The notes below the pieces were generated by a model, which had not been told where the DNA came from, made no database searches, and saw only the letters and a list, made by a program, of their open reading frames with translations. DNA of 36,225 nt from Gemmatimonadota bacterium (lineage in GTDB: Bacteria; Gemmatimonadota; Gemmatimonadetes; Longimicrobiales; RSA9): positions 1 through 36,225 of the forward strand of contig JAHWKI010000008.1 in the NCBI GenBank assembly GCA_019347975.1, in the 5' to 3' direction. Within the stretch, counting starts at the first letter, position 1. Every line of letters starts with the position of its first letter. Shown here one piece after another: positions 22,749 to 31,270 of this stretch. A program made the position numbers and the translations under genes.

Positions 22749-24062
22749 TCAGGCGTCGCGGCTGCTCCGGGAACGCTCGAGCTGGACTTCGGGAGAGCCG
22801 GTGATGAGGCGGATTCCGCGCTGATAGGTGAGCCAGGCCCACGCCCACTGGATCATGACGAGGATGCGGTTGCGGAAGCCGATGAGCTTGAGGATGTGGA
22901 CGAAGACCCAGACCAGCCAGGCGAGGTAGCCGCCGAAACGGACGCGGCCGAAATCGGCGACGGCTGCGGCACGTCCTATGGTGGCCAGGTTGCCCCAGAA
23001 CCGGTAGCGGAAGGGCTCGCGGGGGCGACGGGCGAGGTCGTAGCGGATCATACGGCCGGCGTGGCGGCCGGACTGGATGGCGACCTGCGCGACGCCGGGC
23101 AGGGGTTCCCCGTCCTGCTGGATGTGAGCCAGGTCGCCGAGCACGAAGACCTCGGGGTGCCGGGGGACGGAGCAGTCGCTCTCCACGAGGACCCGTCCGC
23201 TACGGTCGAGGGGTGCATCGAGGCTGGCCGCGAGGGGCGAAGCGGCGACACCGGCGGCCCAGTAGACGTTTCCGGCGGGAATGACCTCTTCGCCGATGTG
23301 GACGCCCTCCCCGATATCGGTGACGATGGCGCCGGTGCGTACCTCGACGCCGAGCCGTTCGAGCTGGCGCCGTGCGCTGGCGGAGAGATCGGGGGGGTAG
23401 CCGGGGAGTACGCGGTCGGCGCCCTCCACGAGGATTACGCGGGCGGAAGCGGTGTCGATGAAGCGGAAGTCACGGGGGATGGACTGGCGCGCGATCTCGA
23501 CCATGGACCCGGCGAGCTCGACGCCGGTGGGCCCGGCGCCGACGATGACGAAGGTGAGGAGGCGCCGCCGCGACGCGGGATCAGCCTCCCTCTCGGCGGC
23601 TTCGAACGCCAGGAGGAAGCGGCGGCGGATCTCGAGGGCGTCATCCACGGTCTTGAGGCCGGGAGCCCGGCCGGCCCACTCTTCGTGGCCGAAGTAGGCG
23701 TGGGTGACGCCGGTTGCGACGACGAGGTAGTCGTATTCGAGCCGGCCATCCTTGAGCTCGACGACGCGGTTCTCCACGTCCACGCCGATCGCCTCGCCGA
23801 GCCATACCTGGACGTTCCTGACCCGCTTGAGGATGGACCGGATGGGGCTGGCGATGTCGGCGGGAGAAAGGGACGCGGTCGCGACCTGGTAGAGCAGGGG
23901 CTGAAAGAGATGATAGTTGCGGCGGTCGACGAGGGTGACATCGACCGGGGCGCGTCTGAGGGCCCGTGCGCAATGGAGACCAGCGAATCCGCCGCCGAGG
24001 ATGACGACGTGTGGACGGGCGACGGTGCGGTCGGGCGGAGGCTGGAGAGGCTCGCTGCTCAC
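22749..24062 (-). CDS. NAD(P)/FAD-dependent oxidoreductase, type II NADH dehydrogenase-like (NDH-2)
   Basis: A 437-residue flavoprotein. The FAD site is GGGFAG (about residues 23-28), after HVVIL, with HLFQPLLYQVATASL next to it. A second dinucleotide fold, FVIVGAGPTGVELAG, binds NADH. FVLGDLAHI near the end completes the FAD site. The final helices (YLAWLVWVFVHILKLIGF and ILVMIQWAWAWLTY) attach the enzyme to the inner membrane face. The enzyme oxidises NADH and passes electrons to quinone without proton pumping. GTG 24062 is chosen: its GTGA overlaps the DUF309 stop. The in-frame stretch upstream to 24140 has no family match. Confidence 0.93.
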   Translation of the reverse strand: MSSEPLQPPPDRTVARPHVVILGGGFAGLHCARALRRAPVDVTLVDRRNYHLFQPLLYQVATASLSPADIASPIRSILKRVRNVQVWLGEAIGVDVENRVVELKDGRLEYDYLVVATGVTHAYFGHEEWAGRAPGLKTVDDALEIRRRFLLAFEAAEREADPASRRRLLTFVIVGAGPTGVELAGSMVEIARQSIPRDFRFIDTASARVILVEGADRVLPGYPPDLSASARRQLERLGVEVRTGAIVTDIGEGVHIGEEVIPAGNVYWAAGVAASPLAASLDAPLDRSGRVLVESDCSVPRHPEVFVLGDLAHIQQDGEPLPGVAQVAIQSGRHAGRMIRYDLARRPREPFRYRFWGNLATIGRAAAVADFGRVRFGGYLAWLVWVFVHILKLIGFRNRILVMIQWAWAWLTYQRGIRLITGSPEVQLERSRSSRDA

Positions 24063-24520
24063 GCGCTCAGCTCGGTCTCGTCGCCGCGCACCAGCACGGG
24101 ATCGAACGATATGCGCGGGATCGGGATGAGCACGGGCCACGCATCCTCGGGGGCTTCCCGGTTCTCGGCCACCAGGTGGCGGCAGATGGCGCTGTGGGCG
24201 AGTAGCCCGTCCACGTCGATGCCCAGGTAGCCGGGCCGGTGCTTCTCCAGGAGAGGATCCGCCTTTCCCAGCTGCGCGGCGATGCCGTGGCGGTTCCCGC
24301 GCTGGACGTGCACGAAGGCGCTCGCGAAGAGGATCAGCGCGTGGTAGAACTCGCTGCCGGTCCTCCGCCAGGCCGCCTCGAGCGCCTCGTGGCTCTCCCA
24401 GAACTCGCCGGCGTTGAACCGCTCGAGGAACGCCGCGAACGCGGGGTCGACGTCCGCGGGGCTCGTGACGACGCCGGACCGCGGCGGCTCGATTTCGGAT
24501 CCTGACAGGGGGTCGGTCAT
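24059..24520 (-). CDS. DUF309 domain protein
   Basis: A 153-residue cytosolic protein with the DUF309 signature FNAGEFWESHEALEAAWR (about 34-51), followed by EFYHALILFASAFVHVQRGN and a conserved His/Arg pattern. The family is helical, with a proposed but unproven metal- or substrate-binding site (Glu/His of the signature). Function is unknown. ATG 24520 follows a -10-like TAGCTT by seven bases and has no ribosome site, suggesting a leaderless message. The TTG three codons upstream lies inside that -10. It is coupled by GTGA to the NADH dehydrogenase gene, suggesting a common role. Confidence 0.85.
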   Translation of the reverse strand: MTDPLSGSEIEPPRSGVVTSPADVDPAFAAFLERFNAGEFWESHEALEAAWRRTGSEFYHALILFASAFVHVQRGNRHGIAAQLGKADPLLEKHRPGYLGIDVDGLLAHSAICRHLVAENREAPEDAWPVLIPIPRISFDPVLVRGDETELSA

Positions 24521-24527
24521 CCGGGCC

Positions 24528-24556
24528 AAGCTAGACCCGTGTCCGGCGTGGGTCCA
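24528..24556 (-). promoter_or_regulatory. Candidate leaderless promoter for DUF309 gene
   Basis: Minus strand: TGGACC (24551-24556), 17 bases, TAGCTT (24528-24533), then seven bases to ATG 24520. The transcript would begin at or within a base or two of the start codon. Confidence 0.6.
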
Positions 24557-24577
24557 GCGCCTGCGGCCCGGGAATCG

Positions 24578-25624
24578 TCACATCCCAGGGGGTCCGGACG
24601 GCGGCATCCGGGCAAGCTCGGCCTCGGCGGCGAGGAAGCCGAACGCGGGCCAGTAGCCGGTCGTCATGAGGTCCTCGTAAACCGCACGTGCGGCGGCGGA
24701 GTCGCCCCTGATGAGGTGCCAGGTGCCGAGTCCGTAGCCGTACGTGGCGAGGGCCAGCGCATCGGCGTCGGCCGGCAGCAGGGAGTCGGGGGCGATGTCT
24801 CCACGGTAGAGGCGGAGGCGGCGGTGATACGCCTGGTTCTCCAGGATGTCCATGCTGTCGGCCAGGACCTCCTGGAGGAGAGCGGTGGCGTCGGCCGAGC
24901 GACCGGTCCGGGCGAGGGCGAGCCACAGCCAGTCGGCCATGGCCACGCGCATGTCGTCGTTCGGCGAGATGGCGAGGCCGTGGCGGAACGCGTGGATGGC
25001 GCCCGGGAAGTCGCCGGCGACGTAGCGCGCGAGCCCCAGGTGATACCAGATGTTGGTGTGCAGGGTGCTGCGGGGGATCCCGGCCTCGTTGGGCTGGCCG
25101 TCGGGCTCGACCACATCGCGTTGGCCGCTGACGAGGCGGGCGGCGTGCTCCAGGTCGAGGATGGCGCTGTCGAGCTCCCGGACGCTGATGAAGCGGTGGC
25201 CCCGGTGGCGGTAGAACCGGGGATCGTCGCGGTGGCGTTCGATCCCTTCTCCGAACGCGTCGATGGCTTCGCGGTACCGGCCCAGGTACCCGAGACGACG
25301 GCCGACCCAGATCAGCGCATCGGCGTCATCCGGGTCCGCCTCGTAGGCGGCCTGGGCGCTGTCCAGCTGTTCTCCCATTCGCTCGGCCGCGGCGGAGTCC
25401 GGGAGCAGCGGGAAGAGCGGCTCTCCAAGGAGCGAGGTCCCCTCGGGGGTGGCGGTCAGGTCGCGACGGATGTCAGCGGTGCCGCCAGCCTGGTGGTCCC
25501 CCGGTGGGGCCGCGGCCGGAACCGCGCCGGGGTCCCGCCGCGGGGGATCGCAGGAGGCGAGAACGAGCGGGCACAGGGCGGCGCTCAGGATCAGGAGGCG
25601 CGTGACGATACGGGAGGCTGACAT
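24578..25624 (-). CDS. TPR-type lipoprotein
   Basis: A 348-residue protein with a lipoprotein signal (MSASRIVTRLLILSAALCPLVLASC; lipidated Cys25). The mature chain has tandem helical repeats. These include AYEADPDDADALIWVGRRL, YREAIDAFGEGIERHRDD, STLHTNIWYHLGLARYVAG, FPGAIHAFRHGLAISPN and RSADATALLQEVLADS. The Asp-Pro-Asp turns and paired helices fit tetratricopeptide repeats. It would be exposed at the periplasmic side of a membrane and may scaffold a complex. The start at 25624 comes six bases after a -10-like box. It is divergent from the large BNR lipoprotein gene, with 118 bases between the starts. No partner is known. Confidence 0.83.
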   Translation of the reverse strand: MSASRIVTRLLILSAALCPLVLASCDPPRRDPGAVPAAAPPGDHQAGGTADIRRDLTATPEGTSLLGEPLFPLLPDSAAAERMGEQLDSAQAAYEADPDDADALIWVGRRLGYLGRYREAIDAFGEGIERHRDDPRFYRHRGHRFISVRELDSAILDLEHAARLVSGQRDVVEPDGQPNEAGIPRSTLHTNIWYHLGLARYVAGDFPGAIHAFRHGLAISPNDDMRVAMADWLWLALARTGRSADATALLQEVLADSMDILENQAYHRRLRLYRGDIAPDSLLPADADALALATYGYGLGTWHLIRGDSAAARAVYEDLMTTGYWPAFGFLAAEAELARMPPSGPPGM

Positions 25625-25630
25625 GAGCGC

Positions 25631-25658
25631 AGGTTACGGGCGCAGGCGCCGCGCGCAA
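25631..25658 (-). promoter_or_regulatory. Candidate leaderless promoter for the TPR lipoprotein gene
   Basis: Minus strand: TTGCGC (25653-25658), 16 bases, TAACCT (25631-25636), then six bases to ATG 25624. Consistent with a leaderless or near-leaderless transcript. Confidence 0.45.
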
Positions 25659-25667
25659 GGTCCGGGT

Positions 25668-25696
25668 TTGCCGGCGCCGGTGCGGCGCTCTAGAAT
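25668..25696 (+). promoter_or_regulatory. Promoter for the BNR/VPS10 lipoprotein gene
   Basis: TTGCCG (25668-25673), exactly 17 bases, TAGAAT (25691-25696). The ATG at 25743 lies 46 bases downstream, leaving a leader of about 40 bases with GGAG near its middle. Confidence 0.65.
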
Positions 25697-25742
25697 TGCG
25701 CTCCACCATGCAACCCCGGCACCAACCCGGAGCCAGTCGTCG

Positions 25743-28700
25743 ATGACCTGCCGTCCCGCGCGAATCTCCGCCCCGTTCGTCTTCGTCCTGCTCGCCACCG
25801 CCTGCGCCAGCGCGGGTGCCGCCCCTCCGCTGAGCGGGCAGGAGCAACGGTCGCCGAGGGCGGTGGCGGTGGACAGCGTCTTCCACGGGCTGGATGCGCG
25901 GCCGATCGGGCCTCCGGGCACGTCCGGCCGGATCGCGGCGCTGGACGCCTGGCGGGGCGAACCCCGGGTGATCTGGGCCGGGGCGGCCACCGGCGGCCTG
26001 TGGAAGTCGGCAGACGCAGGGCTGACCTGGGCGCCCGTGACCGACTCCCTGCCAGTGAACTCCATCGGGGCCGTTTCCGTGTCGCCGTCCGCGCCCCACG
26101 TGGTGTGGGTGGGGACCGGGGAGGCGAACGCGCGGAACAGCATGGGTGTCGGCCGAGGGGTGTGGCGGACGGAGGATGGCGGACGCACGTGGACCCACCT
26201 GGGACTGGAGAGGTCGGAGCACATCGAGGCGATCGTGGTCGACCCATCCGACGCCGATGTGGCGCTGGTCAGCGCGATGGGGCCGGCGTGGAGCGATGGC
26301 GATCAGCGCGGCGTGTTCAAGACGACGGACGGCGGCCGGAGCTGGCGGAAGGTGCTGTACGTCGATGAGCGGACCGGTGCGTTCGAGCTGGTCATGGATC
26401 CGTCCAATCCGCGTCACCTCCTGGCCTCCACCTGGGAGTTCCGCCGGTGGCCGTGGTTCTTCAGCAGCGGCGGCCCGGGGAGCGGGCTATGGCAGAGCTG
26501 GGATGGTGGAGAGACGTGGCGTCGCCTGACGGAGGAGGAGGGGCTCCCGGAGGGTGAGCTGGGCCGCATCGGCCTGGCCTTCTCCGAGAGCGATCCGTCC
26601 GTGGCGTACGCGCTGGTGGAGGCGGAGAAGAGCGCGCTGCTCCGTTCGGATGATGGCGGTGTGACGTGGCGTGCGGTGAACACCGAGACCAACGTGAACG
26701 ACCGTGCGTTCTACTACAGCCGCGTCTACGTGGATCCCCGGAACGAGAACCGCGTCTACCGTGTGAGCGGCACGCTGTCGATGAGCGAGGACGGGGGCCG
26801 TACGTTCGAGGAGATCGCGCCGTGGTCGAGCGTGCACGTCGACCACCACGCATTCTGGGCACACCCGGACGGACGGACGATCATCACGGGCAACGACGGC
26901 GGCGTCTACATCAGCCACGACCGTGGCGGCTCCTGGTACTTCGTGGAGAACCTGCCGGTCGCGCAGTTCTATCACCTGGCGGTGGACACGGCCACGCCGT
27001 TCAACGTCTACGGCGGACTGCAGGACAACGGATCGTGGGTGGGGCCGAGCCAGGTGTGGGAGACGCCCTCGTTCGCCGGCTCCGCCATCGTGGCGCACCA
27101 CTGGAAGGAGATCGGGTTCGGCGACGGGTTCGCCGCCATTCCGGATCCCACCGAGCCGGGGACCGGCTACAGCATGAGCCAGGGCGGCAACCTCCGGCGG
27201 TTCGACCTGAACACCGGGGAGGAGCGGACGGTGCGACCGCCGGTGCCGGATACGGCGACGGAGCTGCGCTTCAACTGGAACGCGGGGATCGCGCTGGACC
27301 CGTTCGACCCGCGCGTGGTCTATTACGGCAGCCAGTTCGTGCATCGCAGCCCGGACCGGGGCGAGAGCTGGGAGATCATCAGCCCGGACCTGACCACGAA
27401 CGACCCTGAAAAGCAGCGTCAGCACGAGTCCGGTGGTCTGACGCTGGACGTCACGGCGGCTGAAAACCACACCACGATCCTCACGATCGCGCCGTCCCCG
27501 GTCGAGCCGGGGGTGATCTGGGTCGGGACGGATGACGGGAACGTCCAGATCACCCGCGACGGCGGGCGCAGCTGGATGAACGTGGTGGACCGGATTCCCG
27601 GCGTGCCGGACGCGACCTGGGTCCCGCACATCGAGGCGTCGAAGCACGCGCCGGGGACCGCTTACGTCGTCTTCGACAACCATCGTCGAGGCGACTGGAC
27701 GCCATACGTCTACCGCACGGCGGATTACGGGCGAAGCTGGCGGGCGCTCTCACCGGGACAGATCGATGGCTACATCCACGTCATCGAGGAGGATCCGGTC
27801 GAGCCGGGGCTTCTCTTCCTCGGCACCGAGTTCGGTCTCTACGTGTCGCCGGACGCCGGGCGGAGCTGGTGGAAGTGGACCCACGGCGAGTACCCGGCCG
27901 GCGCCCCGACGCGGGCGCTGGTGGTGCACCCCCGGGATCACGATCTGGCCATCGGAACCCACGGCCGGGGCGCGTGGATCATCGACGACATCCGCCCGGT
28001 CCGCGCCATGGCCCGGGACGCGCGGATCGCCGCGTCGCCGCTCTACCTGTTCGACGTGCCGGAGGCGATCCAGCACACCCGCGGCATGAGCGGCCCGTTC
28101 TACTTCCCCGGCGACACCAAATACCAGGGCCCGAACCGCCCGTATGGCGCGCTGATCTCGTACTACGTCGGCGCTCGGGATGACTCCGCCGAGGCGAAGA
28201 TCGAGATCATCGAGGCCGACTCGGTCATCAGGACGCTGGACGGGCCGGCGAAGGCGGGGGTGAACCGCGTCGTATGGGGGCTCGAGCGCAGGGGATTCCC
28301 GCGCCCGGACGCGGCGCCCGAGGACCCCGAGCCGGCGGGCCCGGAGGCGCTCCCGGGCACGTATGGCGTGCGAGTGACGGTGGGAGACCACGTCTCCGAG
28401 GGAACGGTGAGCGTTCGAGCGGACCCGCGGGCCACGCGGTCGGTGGCGGCGATGCGGCAGAACCTGGAGACGGTGATGCGCGGGCAGTCCCGCCAATCGG
28501 AGCTCCGCGCGGCGATCTCCCGGCTGGACGCGACCAGCGAGACGCTGTCGCTCTACGAGAAGGCGTTGCGCCGCTGGGAGCCGGCCGACTCGGCGCAGAA
28601 GGCCGAGCTGCTGGAGCTCACGGACAGCGTGCAGGCGAAGGCTTCGGCTCTGCTGGACCGGCTACGCCTCCCGCCCGACACGAAGGGCATCGTGCGGAAC

Positions 28701-28907
28701 AACACGGTCACGGCGCGGCTCGGTCAGGCGCTCGGCCGGGCGACATCGACGCCAGGCGCGCCGGCCGCCGGCCGGCTCCAGGAGCTGGAATGGGCACTGG
28801 GGGCGGCCGAGTCCATGCTGGCCGAGGTCGAGGCGTTCTACGCGGCGGAGCTGCCCGCGTACCGCCGCGCTCTCGAGGCCGCGGGCTTCGACCCGCTAGG
28901 GGGATGA
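25743..28907 (+). CDS. Large BNR/VPS10-sortilin-like beta-propeller lipoprotein
   Basis: A 1054-residue exported protein with a signal of lipoprotein type (MTCRPARISAPFVFVLLATAC; Cys21). It is made of repeated propeller strands with Asp-box/BNR motifs: KSADAGLTWAPV, RTEDGGRTWTHL, KTTDGGRSWRKV, QSWDGGETWRRL, RSDDGGVTWRAV, MSEDGGRTFEEI, ISHDRGGSWYFV, RSPDRGESWEII, ITRDGGRSWMNV, RTADYGRSWRAL and VSPDAGRSWWKW. These follow the S-x-D-x-G-x-T-W pattern seen in sialidases and VPS10 domains. The propeller(s) end near residue 760. The C-terminal 290 residues contain a beta-sandwich-like segment and a helical region. Proteins of this kind are abundant in Gemmatimonadota and are often called glycosyl hydrolases, although catalytic residues are not evident. 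Confidence 0.88.
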   Translation: MTCRPARISAPFVFVLLATACASAGAAPPLSGQEQRSPRAVAVDSVFHGLDARPIGPPGTSGRIAALDAWRGEPRVIWAGAATGGLWKSADAGLTWAPVTDSLPVNSIGAVSVSPSAPHVVWVGTGEANARNSMGVGRGVWRTEDGGRTWTHLGLERSEHIEAIVVDPSDADVALVSAMGPAWSDGDQRGVFKTTDGGRSWRKVLYVDERTGAFELVMDPSNPRHLLASTWEFRRWPWFFSSGGPGSGLWQSWDGGETWRRLTEEEGLPEGELGRIGLAFSESDPSVAYALVEAEKSALLRSDDGGVTWRAVNTETNVNDRAFYYSRVYVDPRNENRVYRVSGTLSMSEDGGRTFEEIAPWSSVHVDHHAFWAHPDGRTIITGNDGGVYISHDRGGSWYFVENLPVAQFYHLAVDTATPFNVYGGLQDNGSWVGPSQVWETPSFAGSAIVAHHWKEIGFGDGFAAIPDPTEPGTGYSMSQGGNLRRFDLNTGEERTVRPPVPDTATELRFNWNAGIALDPFDPRVVYYGSQFVHRSPDRGESWEIISPDLTTNDPEKQRQHESGGLTLDVTAAENHTTILTIAPSPVEPGVIWVGTDDGNVQITRDGGRSWMNVVDRIPGVPDATWVPHIEASKHAPGTAYVVFDNHRRGDWTPYVYRTADYGRSWRALSPGQIDGYIHVIEEDPVEPGLLFLGTEFGLYVSPDAGRSWWKWTHGEYPAGAPTRALVVHPRDHDLAIGTHGRGAWIIDDIRPVRAMARDARIAASPLYLFDVPEAIQHTRGMSGPFYFPGDTKYQGPNRPYGALISYYVGARDDSAEAKIEIIEADSVIRTLDGPAKAGVNRVVWGLERRGFPRPDAAPEDPEPAGPEALPGTYGVRVTVGDHVSEGTVSVRADPRATRSVAAMRQNLETVMRGQSRQSELRAAISRLDATSETLSLYEKALRRWEPADSAQKAELLELTDSVQAKASALLDRLRLPPDTKGIVRNNTVTARLGQALGRATSTPGAPAAGRLQELEWALGAAESMLAEVEAFYAAELPAYRRALEAAGFDPLGG

Positions 28908-28936
28908 GGCAGAGGGGCGCCGTCGTCCCGCTTCCA

Positions 28937-29308
28937 TCACGCCTCGGAAGGCGCGGCCAGCGGGCTCGGGTCGAGGTGGATCAGGTAGTCTCTGATCCGG
29001 TCGCCTTCCATGTGGAAGACGTTGCAGAACGGCGTGGGGATCTCCCGGCCGTCCTGCATCAGATAGGTGACCTCGCCGCGGCATACCCGGGTATCGCCAC
29101 TCTCGAGCGTCTCCAGCACCACGTGCTGGGTGCCCCGGAACATGCCGAGGAAGGCGTCCACGTAGTCCTGGACGGCGCGCTTGCCGTGGACGGGCTCCTG
29201 GGCGCCCCACGTGAAGGTCGCATCGTCGGTCAGGTAGGAGACGAAGCCGGCGGAATCTTTGGTGTCCACCGCGCTGAGAATCCCCTCGTACCAGCTGTTG
29301 TCGCGCAT
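28937..29308 (-). CDS. SnoaL-like / NTF2-fold protein
   Basis: A 123-residue protein of the cystatin-like NTF2 superfamily. The start MRDNSWYEGILSAVDTKD is the usual first helix, followed by FVSYLTDDATFTWG, QDYVDAFLGMF, HVVLETLESGD and FCNVFHMEGDRIRDYLIHLD. These are the strands of the cone-like fold. AGGGGG lies seven bases before ATG 29308. Members bind small hydrophobic ligands or catalyse isomerisation or cyclisation. No catalytic residues can be named with certainty here. The frame open to 29596 is antisense or spacer. It follows the gene for a CxxC membrane protein on the same strand by 76 bases. Confidence 0.82.
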   Translation of the reverse strand: MRDNSWYEGILSAVDTKDSAGFVSYLTDDATFTWGAQEPVHGKRAVQDYVDAFLGMFRGTQHVVLETLESGDTRVCRGEVTYLMQDGREIPTPFCNVFHMEGDRIRDYLIHLDPSPLAAPSEA

Positions 29309-29384
29309 CCTACGCCCCCTGATCAGGATCGAAACGGCTTGGGCTGCCGAGTGTAGCGCCGCCGGGCCCGCCGGTCCACCCCCG

Positions 29385-30380
29385 CTACTCGTGTGGCCGG
29401 ATCGGGTCGAGGGAGGGTGTGAGGAGGCTGTCGGCGATGGCTGCGATCTCCTCCTCCTGCCTCCAGCGGGTCTCGAGCTCCGCCAGCTCCATCTCCAGGA
29501 GGCGACGCTCCGCGTCCTCGTTGAGCGCGATCTCCAGCGCGATGGCGTGCGTCCGGCGCTCGGAACTGAAGAGGTGGTCGAGACGGAGCCCGGCACGGGT
29601 CATGTCCCTGGCGAGGGCGTCCGGAGAGCCGATGCGGTCGATGTAGTCCGTGGCCGCGCGAACGCGCGACTCGGAGGCGCCGTGGAAGTGGTGGTAGGTC
29701 ATCACCCGGCGGAGCACGTGCTCCGCCACGATCCCCTCGAGCTGATGCTCCCCCACCCTGCGCTCGGACCGGCAGTAGCCGCAGCGCATGTGCAGCGCCA
29801 GCCCCGTGCCGGCGTTGTCCCGTGTCAGGTGCATGAATTTCGACCGGCGGAAGCTGATCTGCTGGAGGAGGGCTCCGCACGTGATGCAGGCCGTCTCGCC
29901 CTGCCAGGCCACGGGACCGAACTTCTGGTAGCGCACGGCGTTGTTGAGGATGTTGCCGCCGAACATGTACAGGAGCCCGCCCGTAGTGACGGAGGCGCCG
30001 ACGAGCGCGGCGGTCTCGGTCCAGCGGAGGACGCGATGGCGGGAGCGCCGCCGGAGCATCTCCTGGCCGTACCGCCACCAGGCCTCCTCCGTCAGGCGGG
30101 CCTTTCCGACGCGGACCAGCTCGACGTCGTTCGCCTGGACGAGAGCGATGTTGTCGGTGCTGGAGAGGACCCGCCCCCGGTCCCGCCGCGCGCGCTCCAG
30201 CTCCTCCAGCGCCTCCCACCGGTCCTCGAACGGAGCCAGGTTCCAGCGGGTGCACGACGGACAGACCGCCCACAGTCGGCCGCGGTGGGGATCGTAGGCG
30301 ATGCGCCGGCCCACCGGGAAGTGCTCGACGGAATCGTTCGCGGGCAGCTTCCCGTGACAGAAGATGCAATGCTGGAACAC
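29385..30380 (-). CDS. Membrane protein with four CxxC pairs (two zinc ribbons), unknown function
   Basis: A 331-residue protein. Cys pairs lie at residues 5/8 (HCIFCHG), 40/43 (VCPSCTRW), 165/168 (ACITCGAL) and 200/203 (RCGYCRSE), which pair naturally as two zinc ribbons on either side of one hydrophobic helix (about 125-147, AALVGASVTTGGLLYMF). The last third is helical with long Glu/Arg-rich stretches. GTG 30380 is chosen since GGAAGG precedes it and the first CxxC follows at once. The longer frame to 30509 only adds Arg-rich sequence. I do not know the family. A heme or metal role is possible but cannot be shown. Confidence 0.72.
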   Translation of the reverse strand: MFQHCIFCHGKLPANDSVEHFPVGRRIAYDPHRGRLWAVCPSCTRWNLAPFEDRWEALEELERARRDRGRVLSSTDNIALVQANDVELVRVGKARLTEEAWWRYGQEMLRRRSRHRVLRWTETAALVGASVTTGGLLYMFGGNILNNAVRYQKFGPVAWQGETACITCGALLQQISFRRSKFMHLTRDNAGTGLALHMRCGYCRSERRVGEHQLEGIVAEHVLRRVMTYHHFHGASESRVRAATDYIDRIGSPDALARDMTRAGLRLDHLFSSERRTHAIALEIALNEDAERRLLEMELAELETRWRQEEEIAAIADSLLTPSLDPIRPHE

Positions 30381-30598
30381 GGCGGTCCTTCCGGCGTCGT
30401 GGCAGGGGCGCGCGGAGCGGGCCCGTGCCCGCGTGCCGGAAATCAAGCGGCGAGTCCATGGGCGGGCAAGGGGCCGCGACCCCGCGAAAGCGTTCGGGAC
30501 ATTCTGCACGGCTCCTCACCCGGTCACCTTCCCGGCCGTGGCACCGCCGTTGCACCCCCTGCGGCGGCGGGGCGGGAAATCCGAACATGGGAGGCGAC

Positions 30599-31222
30599 AT
30601 GAGACTCGCGATGAAGGTCGTGCCGATGCTGGCGCTCGGGCTGGCGACGGGTGCCTGCAGCGGTGGCGGGCTCGCCGACGTGCTGGGCGGCGTCCTCGGC
30701 GGGGGCGGCCAGGGCCAGGCGCAGAGCGGCACGGTGACGGTGGAGGTGCAGGAGGTCCGTCAGCAGCAGCAACAGATCGTCGTGCTCACCCAGGACGGGA
30801 AGACCGGACCGATCCTGTACGACGCGAACACCCAGGTGATCTACAACAACGAGAACTATCCCGTGCAGGCGCTGGAGTACGGGGATGTGGTGGACATGCG
30901 GGTGCAGCAGGTCCAGCAGGGCTACTACACGGATCTGATCCAGGTGTGCACGCCCGTTCAGGAGCGGCAGGGAGGGACGCGCCGATCGGCGGCCCCGGAC
31001 GTCTACCGGGTAGAGGGCACGATCGGTCAGATCGACGTTTCCCGGAGCATGTTCACGCTGAACATGACGCAGGGTGGCACCGTTCCCATCTACCTGCCGT
31101 CGAACGCGACGACGGCCATGCGGGAGCGGCTGCGGGAGTACCGGGAGGGCGACTATGTGCGAGTGGAGATGAGGGCGCTCGATCAGGAGAGCGCGGAGCT
31201 GGTACGCTGGGGCTGGTCCTGA
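30599..31222 (+). CDS. Lipoprotein with two DUF5666-like beta domains
   Basis: A 207-residue protein with a probable lipoprotein signal (MRLAMKVVPMLALGLATGAC; Cys20). After a Gly-rich linker there are two similar beta domains of about 70 residues. The first (about 40-115) contains VTVEVQEVRQQQQQIVVLT, VIYNNENYPV and GDVVDMRVQQ. The second (about 135-205) contains YRVEGTIGQIDVSRSMFTL, PIYLPSNAT and GDYVRVEMRAL. Both follow the strand order of DUF5666. GGGAGG lies four bases before ATG 30599. A structural envelope role is a guess. It is divergent from the zinc-ribbon gene. Confidence 0.7.
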   Translation: MRLAMKVVPMLALGLATGACSGGGLADVLGGVLGGGGQGQAQSGTVTVEVQEVRQQQQQIVVLTQDGKTGPILYDANTQVIYNNENYPVQALEYGDVVDMRVQQVQQGYYTDLIQVCTPVQERQGGTRRSAAPDVYRVEGTIGQIDVSRSMFTLNMTQGGTVPIYLPSNATTAMRERLREYREGDYVRVEMRALDQESAELVRWGWS

Positions 31223-31256
31223 CGCCCACCTTCTCGCACCGGCGCGGGGGCCTGCG

Positions 31257-31262
31257 TATCTT
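31257..31262 (+). promoter_or_regulatory. Candidate -10 element for leaderless corA message
   Basis: TATCTT (31257-31262) is eight bases before ATG 31271, and no ribosome site exists. No good -35 lies at the usual distance, so the call rests on the -10 and on the absence of a Shine-Dalgarno. Confidence 0.4.
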
Positions 31263-31270
31263 CACCGCCC

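Noticed and set aside
22896-24230. A 444-codon plus-strand frame
   Set aside because: It is antisense to the NDH-2 gene, which has clear FAD and NAD motifs. Its product is acidic low-complexity without domains.
26487-27683. A 398-codon minus-strand frame
   Set aside because: Antisense of the BNR lipoprotein gene, with no domain.
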